Source: an uncultured Eubacteriales bacterium
GTDB taxonomy: Bacteria > Bacillota > Clostridia > Lachnospirales > Cellulosilyticaceae
Length of the DNA: 8,491 nt
Direction of reading: 5' to 3'
Assembly: GCA_900551325.1 (NCBI GenBank)
Contig: URVM01000048.1
Span: 1-8,491, forward strand
Made by a program: the position numbers and the translations under genes. The notes under the pieces are model-generated. The model was not told the origin of the DNA. It made no database searches and worked only from the letters and a program-made list of their open reading frames with translations. This document shows, in pieces, positions 1-5,634 of this stretch (within the stretch, counting starts at the first letter, position 1; each line of letters begins with the position of its first letter).

Positions 1-21
1 TTAATTTAACCATAAATTAAG

Positions 22-57
22 AAAAGGCATATAGCTCAGGCTATGTGCCTTTTTTTT
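22..57 (+). terminator. Rho-independent terminator of an upstream off-window gene
   Basis: A 10-bp stem (26-35 with 40-49, one G-U pair, loop TCAG) is extended by four A-T pairs and runs into eight T residues at 50-57. The T tract lies on the plus-strand side, so it ends a rightward transcript that enters from the left of the window. No coding sequence of that transcript is visible here. Confidence 0.88.
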
Positions 58-60
58 GTC

Positions 61-212
61 GTACATTTTTACATAGATCATTCAAGGCATGATTGGAGTT
101 CTAATTATATTAGAATTACTACCCCTTTAACAGAATTAAGTAAAACTAACGAGTAGAAAGCTTACCTAGAGGAGTTAAAGAGATTGATATAAGTGGTTAA
201 TTGAAGATAACC
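61..212. other. Intergenic stretch without a recognisable gene
   Basis: No open frame with a ribosome binding site is seen in this AT-rich stretch. A small hairpin (TGGTTA 194-199 with TAACCA 208-213) precedes the first repeat fragment. The stretch near 108-178 has faint resemblance to parts of the repeated RNA element (for example TAGAATTACT near 111-120, and TAACGAGTAG near 149-158). It could be a more decayed copy, but the match is too weak to call. Confidence 0.4.
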
Positions 213-332
213 AAACTAGAAGTGCTGCCTTGAGAAGGCTATAAAAGGCGAAAGGATAGATATGGCTTTTCCAAAAGGGACTTATGGTAGGGACTCAGAG
301 ACTATTAACGAGAGAGTAGTAGGTTTACAAGC
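213..332 (+). ncRNA. Degenerate 5' fragment of the repeated structured RNA element (copy A)
   Basis: This stretch aligns with the 5' half of the complete copy that starts at 334, at roughly 70 percent identity by eye. It shares the start ACTAGAA, the central GAAAGGAT.GAT.TGGCT block (250-266), the ACTTATG block (280-286) and CAGAGACTATTAACGAG (296-312). It then breaks off near the apical part of the element, and the next copy begins at once. The 3' strands of its helices are absent here, so it cannot form the full fold and is best read as a decayed remnant. Nothing suggests that it encodes a protein. Confidence 0.65.
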
Positions 333-333
333 A

Positions 334-593
334 GACTAGAATTACTGTCTCATAGAATACTCTAGTAGGTGAAAGGATGGATGTGGCTCATCCGAAAGCG
401 GCTTATGCAGGTGGCTTAGAGGCTGTTAATGAGTGGGTGAGTAAGGTACTTAGCGAGTTGTTTAACCGAAGGGAGTTTCGAGCGTTCTTACGATTCCCGA
501 GTTTACAGCCTCTTAGCCACCGGAAGTGGAAGCTTGAGGAGGAGTCACAGCCAGCCTGATACCGAAGAAGACTAGGTAGAGATAGAAATTCGG
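334..593 (+). ncRNA. Complete copy of a repeated structured RNA element, about 255 nt (copy B); family not recognised
   Basis: This is a GC-richer, non-coding stretch with nested helices read directly from the sequence. Helix P0 pairs 339-351 with 579-591 (13 positions, one mismatch, one G-U). P1 pairs 383-393 with 538-548 (11 positions, one mismatch, one G-U). P3 pairs 411-425 with 506-520 (15 positions, a single T-T mismatch). P4 pairs GTAAG 441-445 with CTTAC 487-491. A short local hairpin GGATG/CATCC (376-380 with 389-393) would compete with P1. A possible small hairpin, TACC/GGTA, lies just inside P0 on the 3' side. The minus-strand copy at 7968-8213 forms the same helices with compensatory changes, which argues for a functional RNA rather than a coding sequence. 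Short frames crossing it on either strand have no ribosome binding site and follow the helices. It does not look like 6S RNA, RNase P RNA, tmRNA or SRP RNA. An omega-RNA or HEARO-type RNA without its nuclease gene is one possibility. Transcription would run into the terminator at 651-680. Confidence 0.72.
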
Positions 594-601
594 CCCCTAA
601 G

Positions 602-638
602 GTGGAAGCTTGAGGAGGAGCCACAGCCAGCCTGAAAC
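602..638 (+). repeat. Detached 3' segment of the RNA element, direct repeat of 526-562 (fragment E)
   Basis: This 37-bp stretch repeats 526-562 with two differences, at a spacing of 76 bp. It carries the GTGGAAGCTTGAGG block and the 3' strand of helix P1. It pairs with 383-393 slightly better than the copy inside element B does, because GAGCCAC replaces GAGTCAC and removes a G-U pair. It is either the end of an older element into which copy B was inserted, or a tandem duplication of the 3' end of B. Confidence 0.8.
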
Positions 639-650
639 CTAAATACACTA

Positions 651-680
651 AAAGGAGACAGTAATCTGTCTCCTTTACTT
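651..680. terminator. Bidirectional terminator between the RNA cluster and the zinc-ribbon gene
   Basis: A perfect 11-bp stem (651-661 with 666-676, loop TAAT) is followed on the plus strand by ACTTTT. On the minus strand it is followed by TTTTAG. It sits directly after the RNA cluster and directly before the stop codon end of the leftward zinc-ribbon gene, so it can serve convergent transcripts. Confidence 0.85.
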
Positions 681-1553
681 TTAATCCTCAATTTTATGAT
701 AAACATGATTAATCAATTCTATCTGTTTCCTTTGATTGCACTCCACATCATTAAGCCATCCTAGTACTGCTGAAAGAACGAATCCTAGTAAGATAGAAAT
801 AAGCCCCATTCCTGCAAAACCTATACAGCTTGCTACACCTAATAATCCAGGATATACAAAAATAAGTAAAACACCGACAGCAATGAGGGCAAGTCCAAAA
901 ATTAGGCCCATTAATGTACTAAGGGTTTTTAAGCGTGCTAAAGATTTGTATTTAGGCAGGATACGTGCTGGTGTTGGTAATGAAGGTGATGAAGTTGCAA
1001 GAGGTGGAGCGGGTATAGTAGGTAATGGTATAGAGGTAGCTGCAACTTCTGAAGTAGCCTTATTATTTGTAGGAGAAACTTTAGGTGAAGGTATTGGCCT
1101 ACTAGACATAGTTGGTGTATTTTTAGGACTCACCTCTGTAGTATCTGTAGGTTTATGTATGAAAGCTGATATATTTGTATTGGTATCAAATACAGGATTT
1201 GGTTTTGCTACAAGGTCGTCTGTATTTCCTTTTATCTTAGGTTGACTTGGTTGGCTAGTATGTATAGTTTGGTTAAGCTGACCAGGTAAATCAGTATGTA
1301 AAGTTTCATTTTTTTGAGTAGAGTGGTCCTGATTTAGTGTCTGGTTAGTGTGTAAAAATGAGTCAAAGTGTGTAGGTTCGTTAGTTTGAATAGGTTCATC
1401 AAGGTGTATAGTTTCTTCGGCTTGAGTCATTTCATCAGTTTGACTAGAAAGGTTTTCAGATGTGGGTGCTTCTTCAAGTAGTGCTGTGCCACATTTAAAA
1501 CATATTCTATCAGAATCTATATTTGGAAAATTACAGTTTGAACAACGTTTCAT
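681..1553 (-). CDS. Zinc-ribbon membrane protein with 12-residue repeats, function unknown
   Basis: The 290-residue protein begins with a short zinc-ribbon: C4-x2-C7 and C18-x2-C21, the spacing that binds one zinc ion. Residues 33-104 form six 12-residue repeats rich in Thr, Gln, Asn and His. Residues 125-205 are a Pro/Ser/Thr-rich linker. Two strongly hydrophobic segments at about 210-233 and 236-266 follow, preceded by basic KYKSLARLK and followed by a charged tail. This predicts a hairpin membrane anchor with both termini in the cytoplasm. The start is supported by an AAAGGGGG site seven to eight bases upstream. It stands alone with its own promoter (1587-1614) and terminator (651-680). 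The long frame on the opposite strand at 736-1245 is a shadow. No specific role can be assigned; many Bacillota carry zinc-ribbon plus transmembrane proteins of unknown function. Confidence 0.85.
   Translation of the reverse strand: MKRCSNCNFPNIDSDRICFKCGTALLEEAPTSENLSSQTDEMTQAEETIHLDEPIQTNEPTHFDSFLHTNQTLNQDHSTQKNETLHTDLPGQLNQTIHTSQPSQPKIKGNTDDLVAKPNPVFDTNTNISAFIHKPTDTTEVSPKNTPTMSSRPIPSPKVSPTNNKATSEVAATSIPLPTIPAPPLATSSPSLPTPARILPKYKSLARLKTLSTLMGLIFGLALIAVGVLLIFVYPGLLGVASCIGFAGMGLISILLGFVLSAVLGWLNDVECNQRKQIELINHVYHKIED
1242..1457 (-). repeat. Six tandem 36-bp units encoding a 12-residue repeat
   Basis: Residues 33-104 of the zinc-ribbon protein align in register as six units of twelve. Examples are AEETIHLDEPIQ, TNEPTHFDSFLH, KNETLHTDLPGQ and LNQTIHTSQPSQ. 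The consensus is roughly xNxTxHxDxxxQ. The units have diverged in sequence but kept exact length, with no indel over 216 bp. Confidence 0.75.
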
Positions 1554-1586
1554 ATGGATTTCCCCCTTTAAAACATAACTACCTTT

Positions 1587-1614
1587 ATTATACCTTTAAA
1601 TTCAAATAATTCAA
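1587..1614 (-). promoter_or_regulatory. Sigma-A type promoter of the zinc-ribbon gene
   Basis: Read on the minus strand, TTGAAT (1609-1614) lies 16 bp before a perfect TATAAT (1587-1592). The -10 box ends 33 bp before the start codon, with the AAAGGGGG ribosome site between. Confidence 0.7.
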
Positions 1615-1653
1615 ATAAAAATAATTTAAATTGTAGAAATAAAATGATAATCA

Positions 1654-1695
1654 TAAAAATAAGGCTACTACACTATTTGAAATGTGTAGTAGCCT
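1654..1695 (-). terminator. Terminator of the GH20 gene
   Basis: A perfect 12-bp stem (1662-1673 with 1684-1695, 10-base loop) lies 16 bp past the stop codon of the leftward GH20 gene. On the minus strand it is followed by TATTTTTA. Confidence 0.88.
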
Positions 1696-1711
1696 ATATT
1701 TTATAGATCTA

Positions 1712-3601
1712 TTATAGACCGTGTGAAGTTACGTTTTGTGAAGCCATAAAGATGTATTGATCGAAACAGAGCATACCTTCTTCTGTATGCCATCCCATAT
1801 GGAATGGAAGACGTTCTTCTTCTAGTTCTTCAATACGATCTATTTCACCATTTAAATAATTATTGATACGATAAATAGCTGTTTTAGTACGTCCAATGAC
1901 ACCATTTAAACGGTTATCAAGAATTTCAAAACCATGTCCTTTACAATCTGTATACCATACAGTACGTAGAGAAGAGATAAAGTCTTCTACATCTTGAATG
2001 ATTATTGGTAAAACTTCTGCTGCTAACATAGCGAGAGTCTCATTATCTTGTTCAAGGTAAGCTTGACGAAGCTCTACGCCAATAGTGGCTTTCGTAGCAA
2101 GAACTGTAGCAAGGGAAGCATACATTTTGAACATAGAGTTGTAAGCACAGCTTTTATTTGCAATAGCTTCATATTTATCTGCAAGTTTTGTGTAGTAGCT
2201 TGCAAGATCAAGGTCCTCGGCATAAATATCAAAGGCACCAAGTAGCACATCTTGATAGAGGAATTGTTTTGATGGGTTATATGAACCAACGTTTGGACGA
2301 GGTACACCAGGAACTAAGTTCAACTCTTCTGGAGTTTTAAGATCTTCTAAGCTAAGTCCAGTTAAATATTTACAACGTCTATCAAGCCAAGCTTCATCTA
2401 CCTCATCCATAAAGCAGTGTTCAGCAAAGTAGATAAGACCAAGGATAGATGTATCGATAGGTGCTTCATCACCATCATCACCCCACATAGTAGCAAATAC
2501 TTCTTGAAGACCTTGCTTTTTGCAAATTTTAAGAGCTGCATTTGTTGTAAGGAAAGTACGCTCATAGTTAGGTGCGTAACCTACCCATTTCCATACCCCA
2601 CCTGCAAAAATTAAAGGTCTATTAAACTTTTTCTTTAAGTTAATAGAATCGTTATAAAAGTCTTCTTCTAAATGGTAGTAATCCCAGTAAACAAGACTCA
2701 TATTCTCTGGAATACCATCAATAACTTTTTGATCAATTTCGATGCTTAAGTCATAGTGATCACCATGAGGTGCTGCAGCACGCATAAACATGTCATCCCA
2801 CATCATAGGTTGGAAGTTGTATTTATCAAGGAGCTTACAAACTTCTTTAAGGTGAATAGACATGAGTTCTTGGTGATGTTTATAACCATTAAATTCAATA
2901 GAACGACCAAGACCTAAGTCCCAAGCTTCATCCATACCAATGTGAATACGATTTGTTCTAAAAGTTTCACGAATAGATTTAAACATATTATCAAGGAATT
3001 CATAAGTTTCAGGTGCACCTACAAGTAGAACATCAGCAGTATCTTTGAATTTTTGGGCAAAGTTCCATTTAAGAGCATGTTTAAGATGAGCCAGTGCTTG
3101 AATACAAGGTACAAGTTCAATACCTAATTTGTAAGCGTATTCATCTAATTCTTTAATCTCTTCCTGTGTGTAACGACCACGCATATAGCCAAAGTAAGGA
3201 TACTCAGGAATGGTATAAGTATCTTCACTATAAAGCATACAAGTTGAGTGCCCCATCATAGCTAGGTGAACAAGGATTTGTTTTACTTTATCTACTTTAT
3301 AAACACTATTACGGGATACGTCAAACATAGCACCACATACAGGAATATAAGCTTTTTCTTCATATGTAAAAGTAGCTTGTCCTTCCTCTACAAATTGCAT
3401 ATAGAGGCTTACTCCCCTAAAGAAATGGTGTTTTGCTTTATAAGCAATAATATTTTCCTCTCCCCTAATGATACTTAAACATAAGTCACTACTTTCATCT
3501 AATTGAACAACTTTAATAGTATCTGCTAGAGAAAGGTTAAAGTAGTTTCTAATCTCATTTAAGCCAAATTCTAAGTCTAGTAAATCCCCACAAAAGTTCA
3601 T
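1712..3601 (-). CDS. Cytoplasmic GH20 family beta-N-acetylhexosaminidase
   Basis: This is a 629-residue glycoside hydrolase of family 20, whose members remove terminal beta-linked GlcNAc or GalNAc by substrate-assisted catalysis. The TIM-barrel starts near the GAMFDVSRN motif (residues 90-98). It continues through YMRGRYTQEE (139-148) and PCIQALAHLKH (165-175), and carries the catalytic pair in HIGMDE (220-225: Asp224 polarises the acetamido group, Glu225 is the acid/base). WKW (337-339) and MWGDDGDE (372-379) shape the sugar pocket. A helical domain of about 200 residues follows. There is no signal peptide, so it acts in the cytoplasm. HIGMDE and the C-terminal helical domain recall the GH20C/Hex1-type enzymes of streptococci and Paenibacillus, which accept both GlcNAc and GalNAc. 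I chose the internal ATG at 3601 because AAGGAGG lies six bases upstream; the frame stays open 31 codons further without such a site. It is transcribed alone, divergently from the germination operon, and may be catabolite-controlled. Confidence 0.92.
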   Translation of the reverse strand: MNFCGDLLDLEFGLNEIRNYFNLSLADTIKVVQLDESSDLCLSIIRGEENIIAYKAKHHFFRGVSLYMQFVEEGQATFTYEEKAYIPVCGAMFDVSRNSVYKVDKVKQILVHLAMMGHSTCMLYSEDTYTIPEYPYFGYMRGRYTQEEIKELDEYAYKLGIELVPCIQALAHLKHALKWNFAQKFKDTADVLLVGAPETYEFLDNMFKSIRETFRTNRIHIGMDEAWDLGLGRSIEFNGYKHHQELMSIHLKEVCKLLDKYNFQPMMWDDMFMRAAAPHGDHYDLSIEIDQKVIDGIPENMSLVYWDYYHLEEDFYNDSINLKKKFNRPLIFAGGVWKWVGYAPNYERTFLTTNAALKICKKQGLQEVFATMWGDDGDEAPIDTSILGLIYFAEHCFMDEVDEAWLDRRCKYLTGLSLEDLKTPEELNLVPGVPRPNVGSYNPSKQFLYQDVLLGAFDIYAEDLDLASYYTKLADKYEAIANKSCAYNSMFKMYASLATVLATKATIGVELRQAYLEQDNETLAMLAAEVLPIIIQDVEDFISSLRTVWYTDCKGHGFEILDNRLNGVIGRTKTAIYRINNYLNGEIDRIEELEEERLPFHMGWHTEEGMLCFDQYIFMASQNVTSHGL

Positions 3602-3607
3602 ATTTTT

Positions 3608-3614
3608 CCTCCTT
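3608..3614 (-). promoter_or_regulatory. Ribosome binding site that fixes the GH20 start
   Basis: On the minus strand AAGGAGG precedes ATG by six bases. The upstream in-frame extension (to 3694) lacks a comparable site and would run through the promoter region, so the shorter protein is preferred. Confidence 0.85.
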
Positions 3615-3662
3615 AAGATTAAGACAGCATATAGTGAGTATTGTAATATACTTTTTTTGTTT

Positions 3663-3691
3663 AGTATAGTGTATATTTTTGAAAACTTTTT
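3663..3691 (-). promoter_or_regulatory. Candidate promoter of the GH20 gene
   Basis: Read on the minus strand, TATACT (3663-3668) is a good -10 box about 60 bp before the GH20 start. No good -35 box lies at 17 bp; TTGAAA sits 20 bp upstream. The -35 position falls inside the palindrome at 3678-3695. The weak -35 box lowers confidence. Confidence 0.4.
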
Positions 3692-3695
3692 CAAA
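3678..3695. promoter_or_regulatory. 18-bp palindrome resembling a CcpA cre operator, between divergent genes
   Basis: TTTGAAAA, CT, TTTTCAAA form a perfect inverted repeat around a two-base centre. Read on the minus strand, the inner 14 bases are TGAAAAAGTTTTCA. They match 13 of 14 positions of the cre form TGAAARCGYTTTCA, the exception being the C of the central CG. The site covers the expected -35 region of the leftward GH20 promoter. It also sits just upstream of a TATAAT (3715-3720) that faces the germination operon. Catabolite control of an amino-sugar enzyme would make sense, but the missing central CG weakens the assignment. Confidence 0.45.
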
Positions 3696-3734
3696 CAATG
3701 AGGTATGAGAAAGTTATAATCGGTGAGGTGCGCT

Positions 3735-3932
3735 ATGGCTAAATTACAAGAAGTGGTAAGTATTTATATTGTATTAGTAATGTTGGGGATAGGGGTTTAT
3801 ATGGGATTTCTTCAAAAGCGAACCTTCGAACAAGTAGAGCATTTACAAAGAGAAGCAAAGTTTTCAGGGATTATAGGTTATATCTATATTGCTATAAGCA
3901 TTTGTGGTGTAATCTTCTTGTTTATACAATAG
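3735..3932 (+). CDS. Small two-helix membrane protein, possible D-type accessory subunit of the germinant receptor
   Basis: This 65-residue protein has two hydrophobic helices, at about residues 8-25 and 44-64. A charged loop (QKRTFEQVEHLQREAKF) joins them. It lies 30 bp upstream of the GerA-type gene in the same direction, so it is very probably co-transcribed. Several Bacillus germinant-receptor operons carry, or lie next to, D genes for hydrophobic proteins of about 75 residues with two predicted helices that modulate receptor function. This protein fits that size and layout, but I claim no sequence homology. Clostridial small membrane proteins of the CLC_0170 type are another possible name. 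I chose ATG at 3735 because GAGGTG lies four bases upstream. An in-frame GTG at 3723 would add four residues but has no ribosome site. TATAAT at 3715-3720 may be its -10 box, although the leader would then be very short. Confidence 0.8.
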   Translation: MAKLQEVVSIYIVLVMLGIGVYMGFLQKRTFEQVEHLQREAKFSGIIGYIYIAISICGVIFLFIQ

Positions 3933-3962
3933 GTAACTAGATAAGACACATAAGAAAAGAGT

Positions 3963-5633
3963 GTGAGAAAAGTGGAAGAGATTAAAAATGAAAATCAAGT
4001 AAATAAACCCAGTAGGGAAGATGCCTTTCATGATAAAGATAATAAAATTACTGTTCCCTTTGGTAAAAGCTTAGATGAAAATATTAAAAGCGTACAGTAT
4101 TTATTTAAAAACTGTATGGACGTTGTCAAAAGAGAAGTCAATATAGGAACCTTAACACCTATACGCATTTATGGTGTTTATATTGATGGTATGGTAAATC
4201 GGGATATTATAGAAAACTTCTTCTTAAGTCGTATTATTGACTATAAGAACTTAAATGAAGAACGTATTCTTGTGCAAGGCTCTAAAACACAGCTTATTAT
4301 GGATCATTTTTCTGCTACCTTTGATATTAAAGAAGCAGATACAATGGATGCTATGGTAAATGCTGTGCTTGCAGGGGACACTGCTATTTTTGTAGATGGT
4401 GAAGACAAAGGGCTTATCATTGCTACAAGAGGTTGGCCAGTAAGGGGAGTAGGAGCACCAGAAACAGAAGCTGTAGTAAGAGGTCCACGTGATGGATTTG
4501 TAGAGACAATCCGTTTTAACACAGTACTTATAAGAAGACGTATACGAGATACAAAGCTAAAGGTAGAAATGACAACTGTAGGAACAAGAAGCCGTACAGA
4601 TATAGCTGTTATGTACATGGAGGACATTGTAAAGCCAGACCTTGTTAAAGAGGTAAAGGCTCGTTTAGAAAAGTACACTATAGATGGGGTGTTTGATAGT
4701 GGTTATATTGAACAACTTATAGAAGATAGTTGGAAGAGTCCATTTCCACAAACTCAAGTAACAGAAAGGCCAGATAAGGTAGCATCTAGCTTATTAGAAG
4801 GTAAGGTAGCTATTGTAGTAGATACTTCACCTTTTGTAATCATTGTTCCAGCTGCTTTAAATAGTTTTTATCAAGCGTCTGAAGATTATTATCAACGTTG
4901 GCAGATTATGAGTTTTACAAGACTTTTAAGATACTTAGTATCTTTTCTATCTTTTGCATTACCAGGTTTATATATTGCTGTTCTTAATTTTCACCCAGCC
5001 ATGCTCCCCACATCTTTGATGGTTACTTTGGCCGCTTCTAGGCAAGGCATTGTACTTGCTAGTGTACTAGAGATGCTCATTATGGAGATGGCCTTTGAAC
5101 TTTTAAGGGAGGCGGGTATCAGGTTACCAGGACCAGTAGGACATGCTATAGGGGTAGTAGGCGGTATTGTAATAGGTCAAGCAGCGGTAGATGCTAAGCT
5201 TATTAGTCCTATGATTGTTATTATTGTAGCTATAACGGCTATAGCAACCTTTGCTATCCCTGATTATGGACTTACTGCAGCCTATAGATTATTGCGCTAT
5301 ATTTTCATTGTTATCTGTGCTTTATTTGGCTTATATGGTTTCTTAATTGGCCTTATATGGTTGCTTGCTCACCTATCTTCTCTGGAGAGTTTTGGTACAC
5401 CATTTCTTGCACCTTATACAGCAGGAGACCAAAATCATTATAGGGACTTTAGGGATACAATCATTCGCTTTCCGATCTTTTTACAAGATAGAAGACCACG
5501 TTATGCTAGAGAACACCAAAAAACACGTATTCGTTTAAAGGATGCACAAAGCGTAACAGAAACACCACCAGGACCTGATAGTGCACAAACAGCTACAGAT
5601 ATTGAAGGTGAACCAAAGAAAGGGGATGAATAA
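3963..5633 (+). CDS. gerA: GerA-type spore germination receptor subunit
   Basis: This 556-residue GerA-family protein is the largest subunit of a Ger nutrient receptor in the inner spore membrane. The first 320 residues are the soluble region. They include GTRSRTDIAVMYMEDI (207-222), followed by the family signature FPQTQVTERPDKVASSLLEG (261-280) and KVAIVVDTSPF (281-291). A membrane domain of about five segments spans 322-470. It contains the highly conserved REAGIRLPGPVGHAIGVVGG (382-401) and AIPDYGLTAAYR (431-442). The C-terminal tail (about 500-556) is hydrophilic. The length is slightly above the usual 480-540 because of a polar N-terminal extension and a polar tail. The start is uncertain: GTG at 3963 has only a weak purine-rich site, and GTG at 3972 is an alternative. 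No ATG is available before residue 52. A weak start might keep GerA output low relative to its neighbours. The stop is separated from gerB by one base. Confidence 0.95.
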   Translation: MRKVEEIKNENQVNKPSREDAFHDKDNKITVPFGKSLDENIKSVQYLFKNCMDVVKREVNIGTLTPIRIYGVYIDGMVNRDIIENFFLSRIIDYKNLNEERILVQGSKTQLIMDHFSATFDIKEADTMDAMVNAVLAGDTAIFVDGEDKGLIIATRGWPVRGVGAPETEAVVRGPRDGFVETIRFNTVLIRRRIRDTKLKVEMTTVGTRSRTDIAVMYMEDIVKPDLVKEVKARLEKYTIDGVFDSGYIEQLIEDSWKSPFPQTQVTERPDKVASSLLEGKVAIVVDTSPFVIIVPAALNSFYQASEDYYQRWQIMSFTRLLRYLVSFLSFALPGLYIAVLNFHPAMLPTSLMVTLAASRQGIVLASVLEMLIMEMAFELLREAGIRLPGPVGHAIGVVGGIVIGQAAVDAKLISPMIVIIVAITAIATFAIPDYGLTAAYRLLRYIFIVICALFGLYGFLIGLIWLLAHLSSLESFGTPFLAPYTAGDQNHYRDFRDTIIRFPIFLQDRRPRYAREHQKTRIRLKDAQSVTETPPGPDSAQTATDIEGEPKKGDE

Positions 5634-5634
5634 G

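Noticed and set aside
377..559. 60-codon plus-strand frame and 81-codon minus-strand frame (403-648) over RNA copy B
   Set aside because: No ribosome binding site. The sequence is accounted for by nested RNA helices whose partner strands covary with copy D. The resemblance of the 60-codon frame to the frame over copy D reflects RNA conservation, and an indel between the copies breaks the reading frame.
334..593. Group I or group II intron, or IStron
   Set aside because: I found neither the domain V hairpin of group II introns nor the conserved core strings of group I introns, and no intron-encoded protein or transposase lies nearby.
334..593. 6S RNA, RNase P RNA, tmRNA or SRP RNA
   Set aside because: The conserved core sequences of these RNAs are absent, and they are normally single-copy, whereas this element is repeated. 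Identity with raiA, ROOL, GOLLD, OLE or HEARO RNA could not be tested without a covariance search.
213..640. CRISPR array
   Set aside because: The repeated units are long, few, unevenly spaced and imperfect. No short regular repeat and spacer pattern exists.
736..1245. 169-codon plus-strand frame opposite the zinc-ribbon gene
   Set aside because: The minus strand has a promoter, ribosome site, Cys4 zinc ribbon, repeats and membrane helices. The plus-strand frame is a shadow of that repeat-rich gene.
3602..3694. N-terminal extension of the GH20 protein by 31 residues
   Set aside because: The extension runs through the candidate promoter and operator and lacks a ribosome site, whereas AAGGAGG precedes the internal ATG at ideal spacing.
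3671..3698. Sigma G promoter for the germination operon (GTATA at 3671-3675, CAAACAA at 3692-3698)
   Set aside because: The -35 element fits, but the -10 element matches only partly and the spacing of 16 is short. Sigma G control is expected from the gene content, but this site does not prove it.
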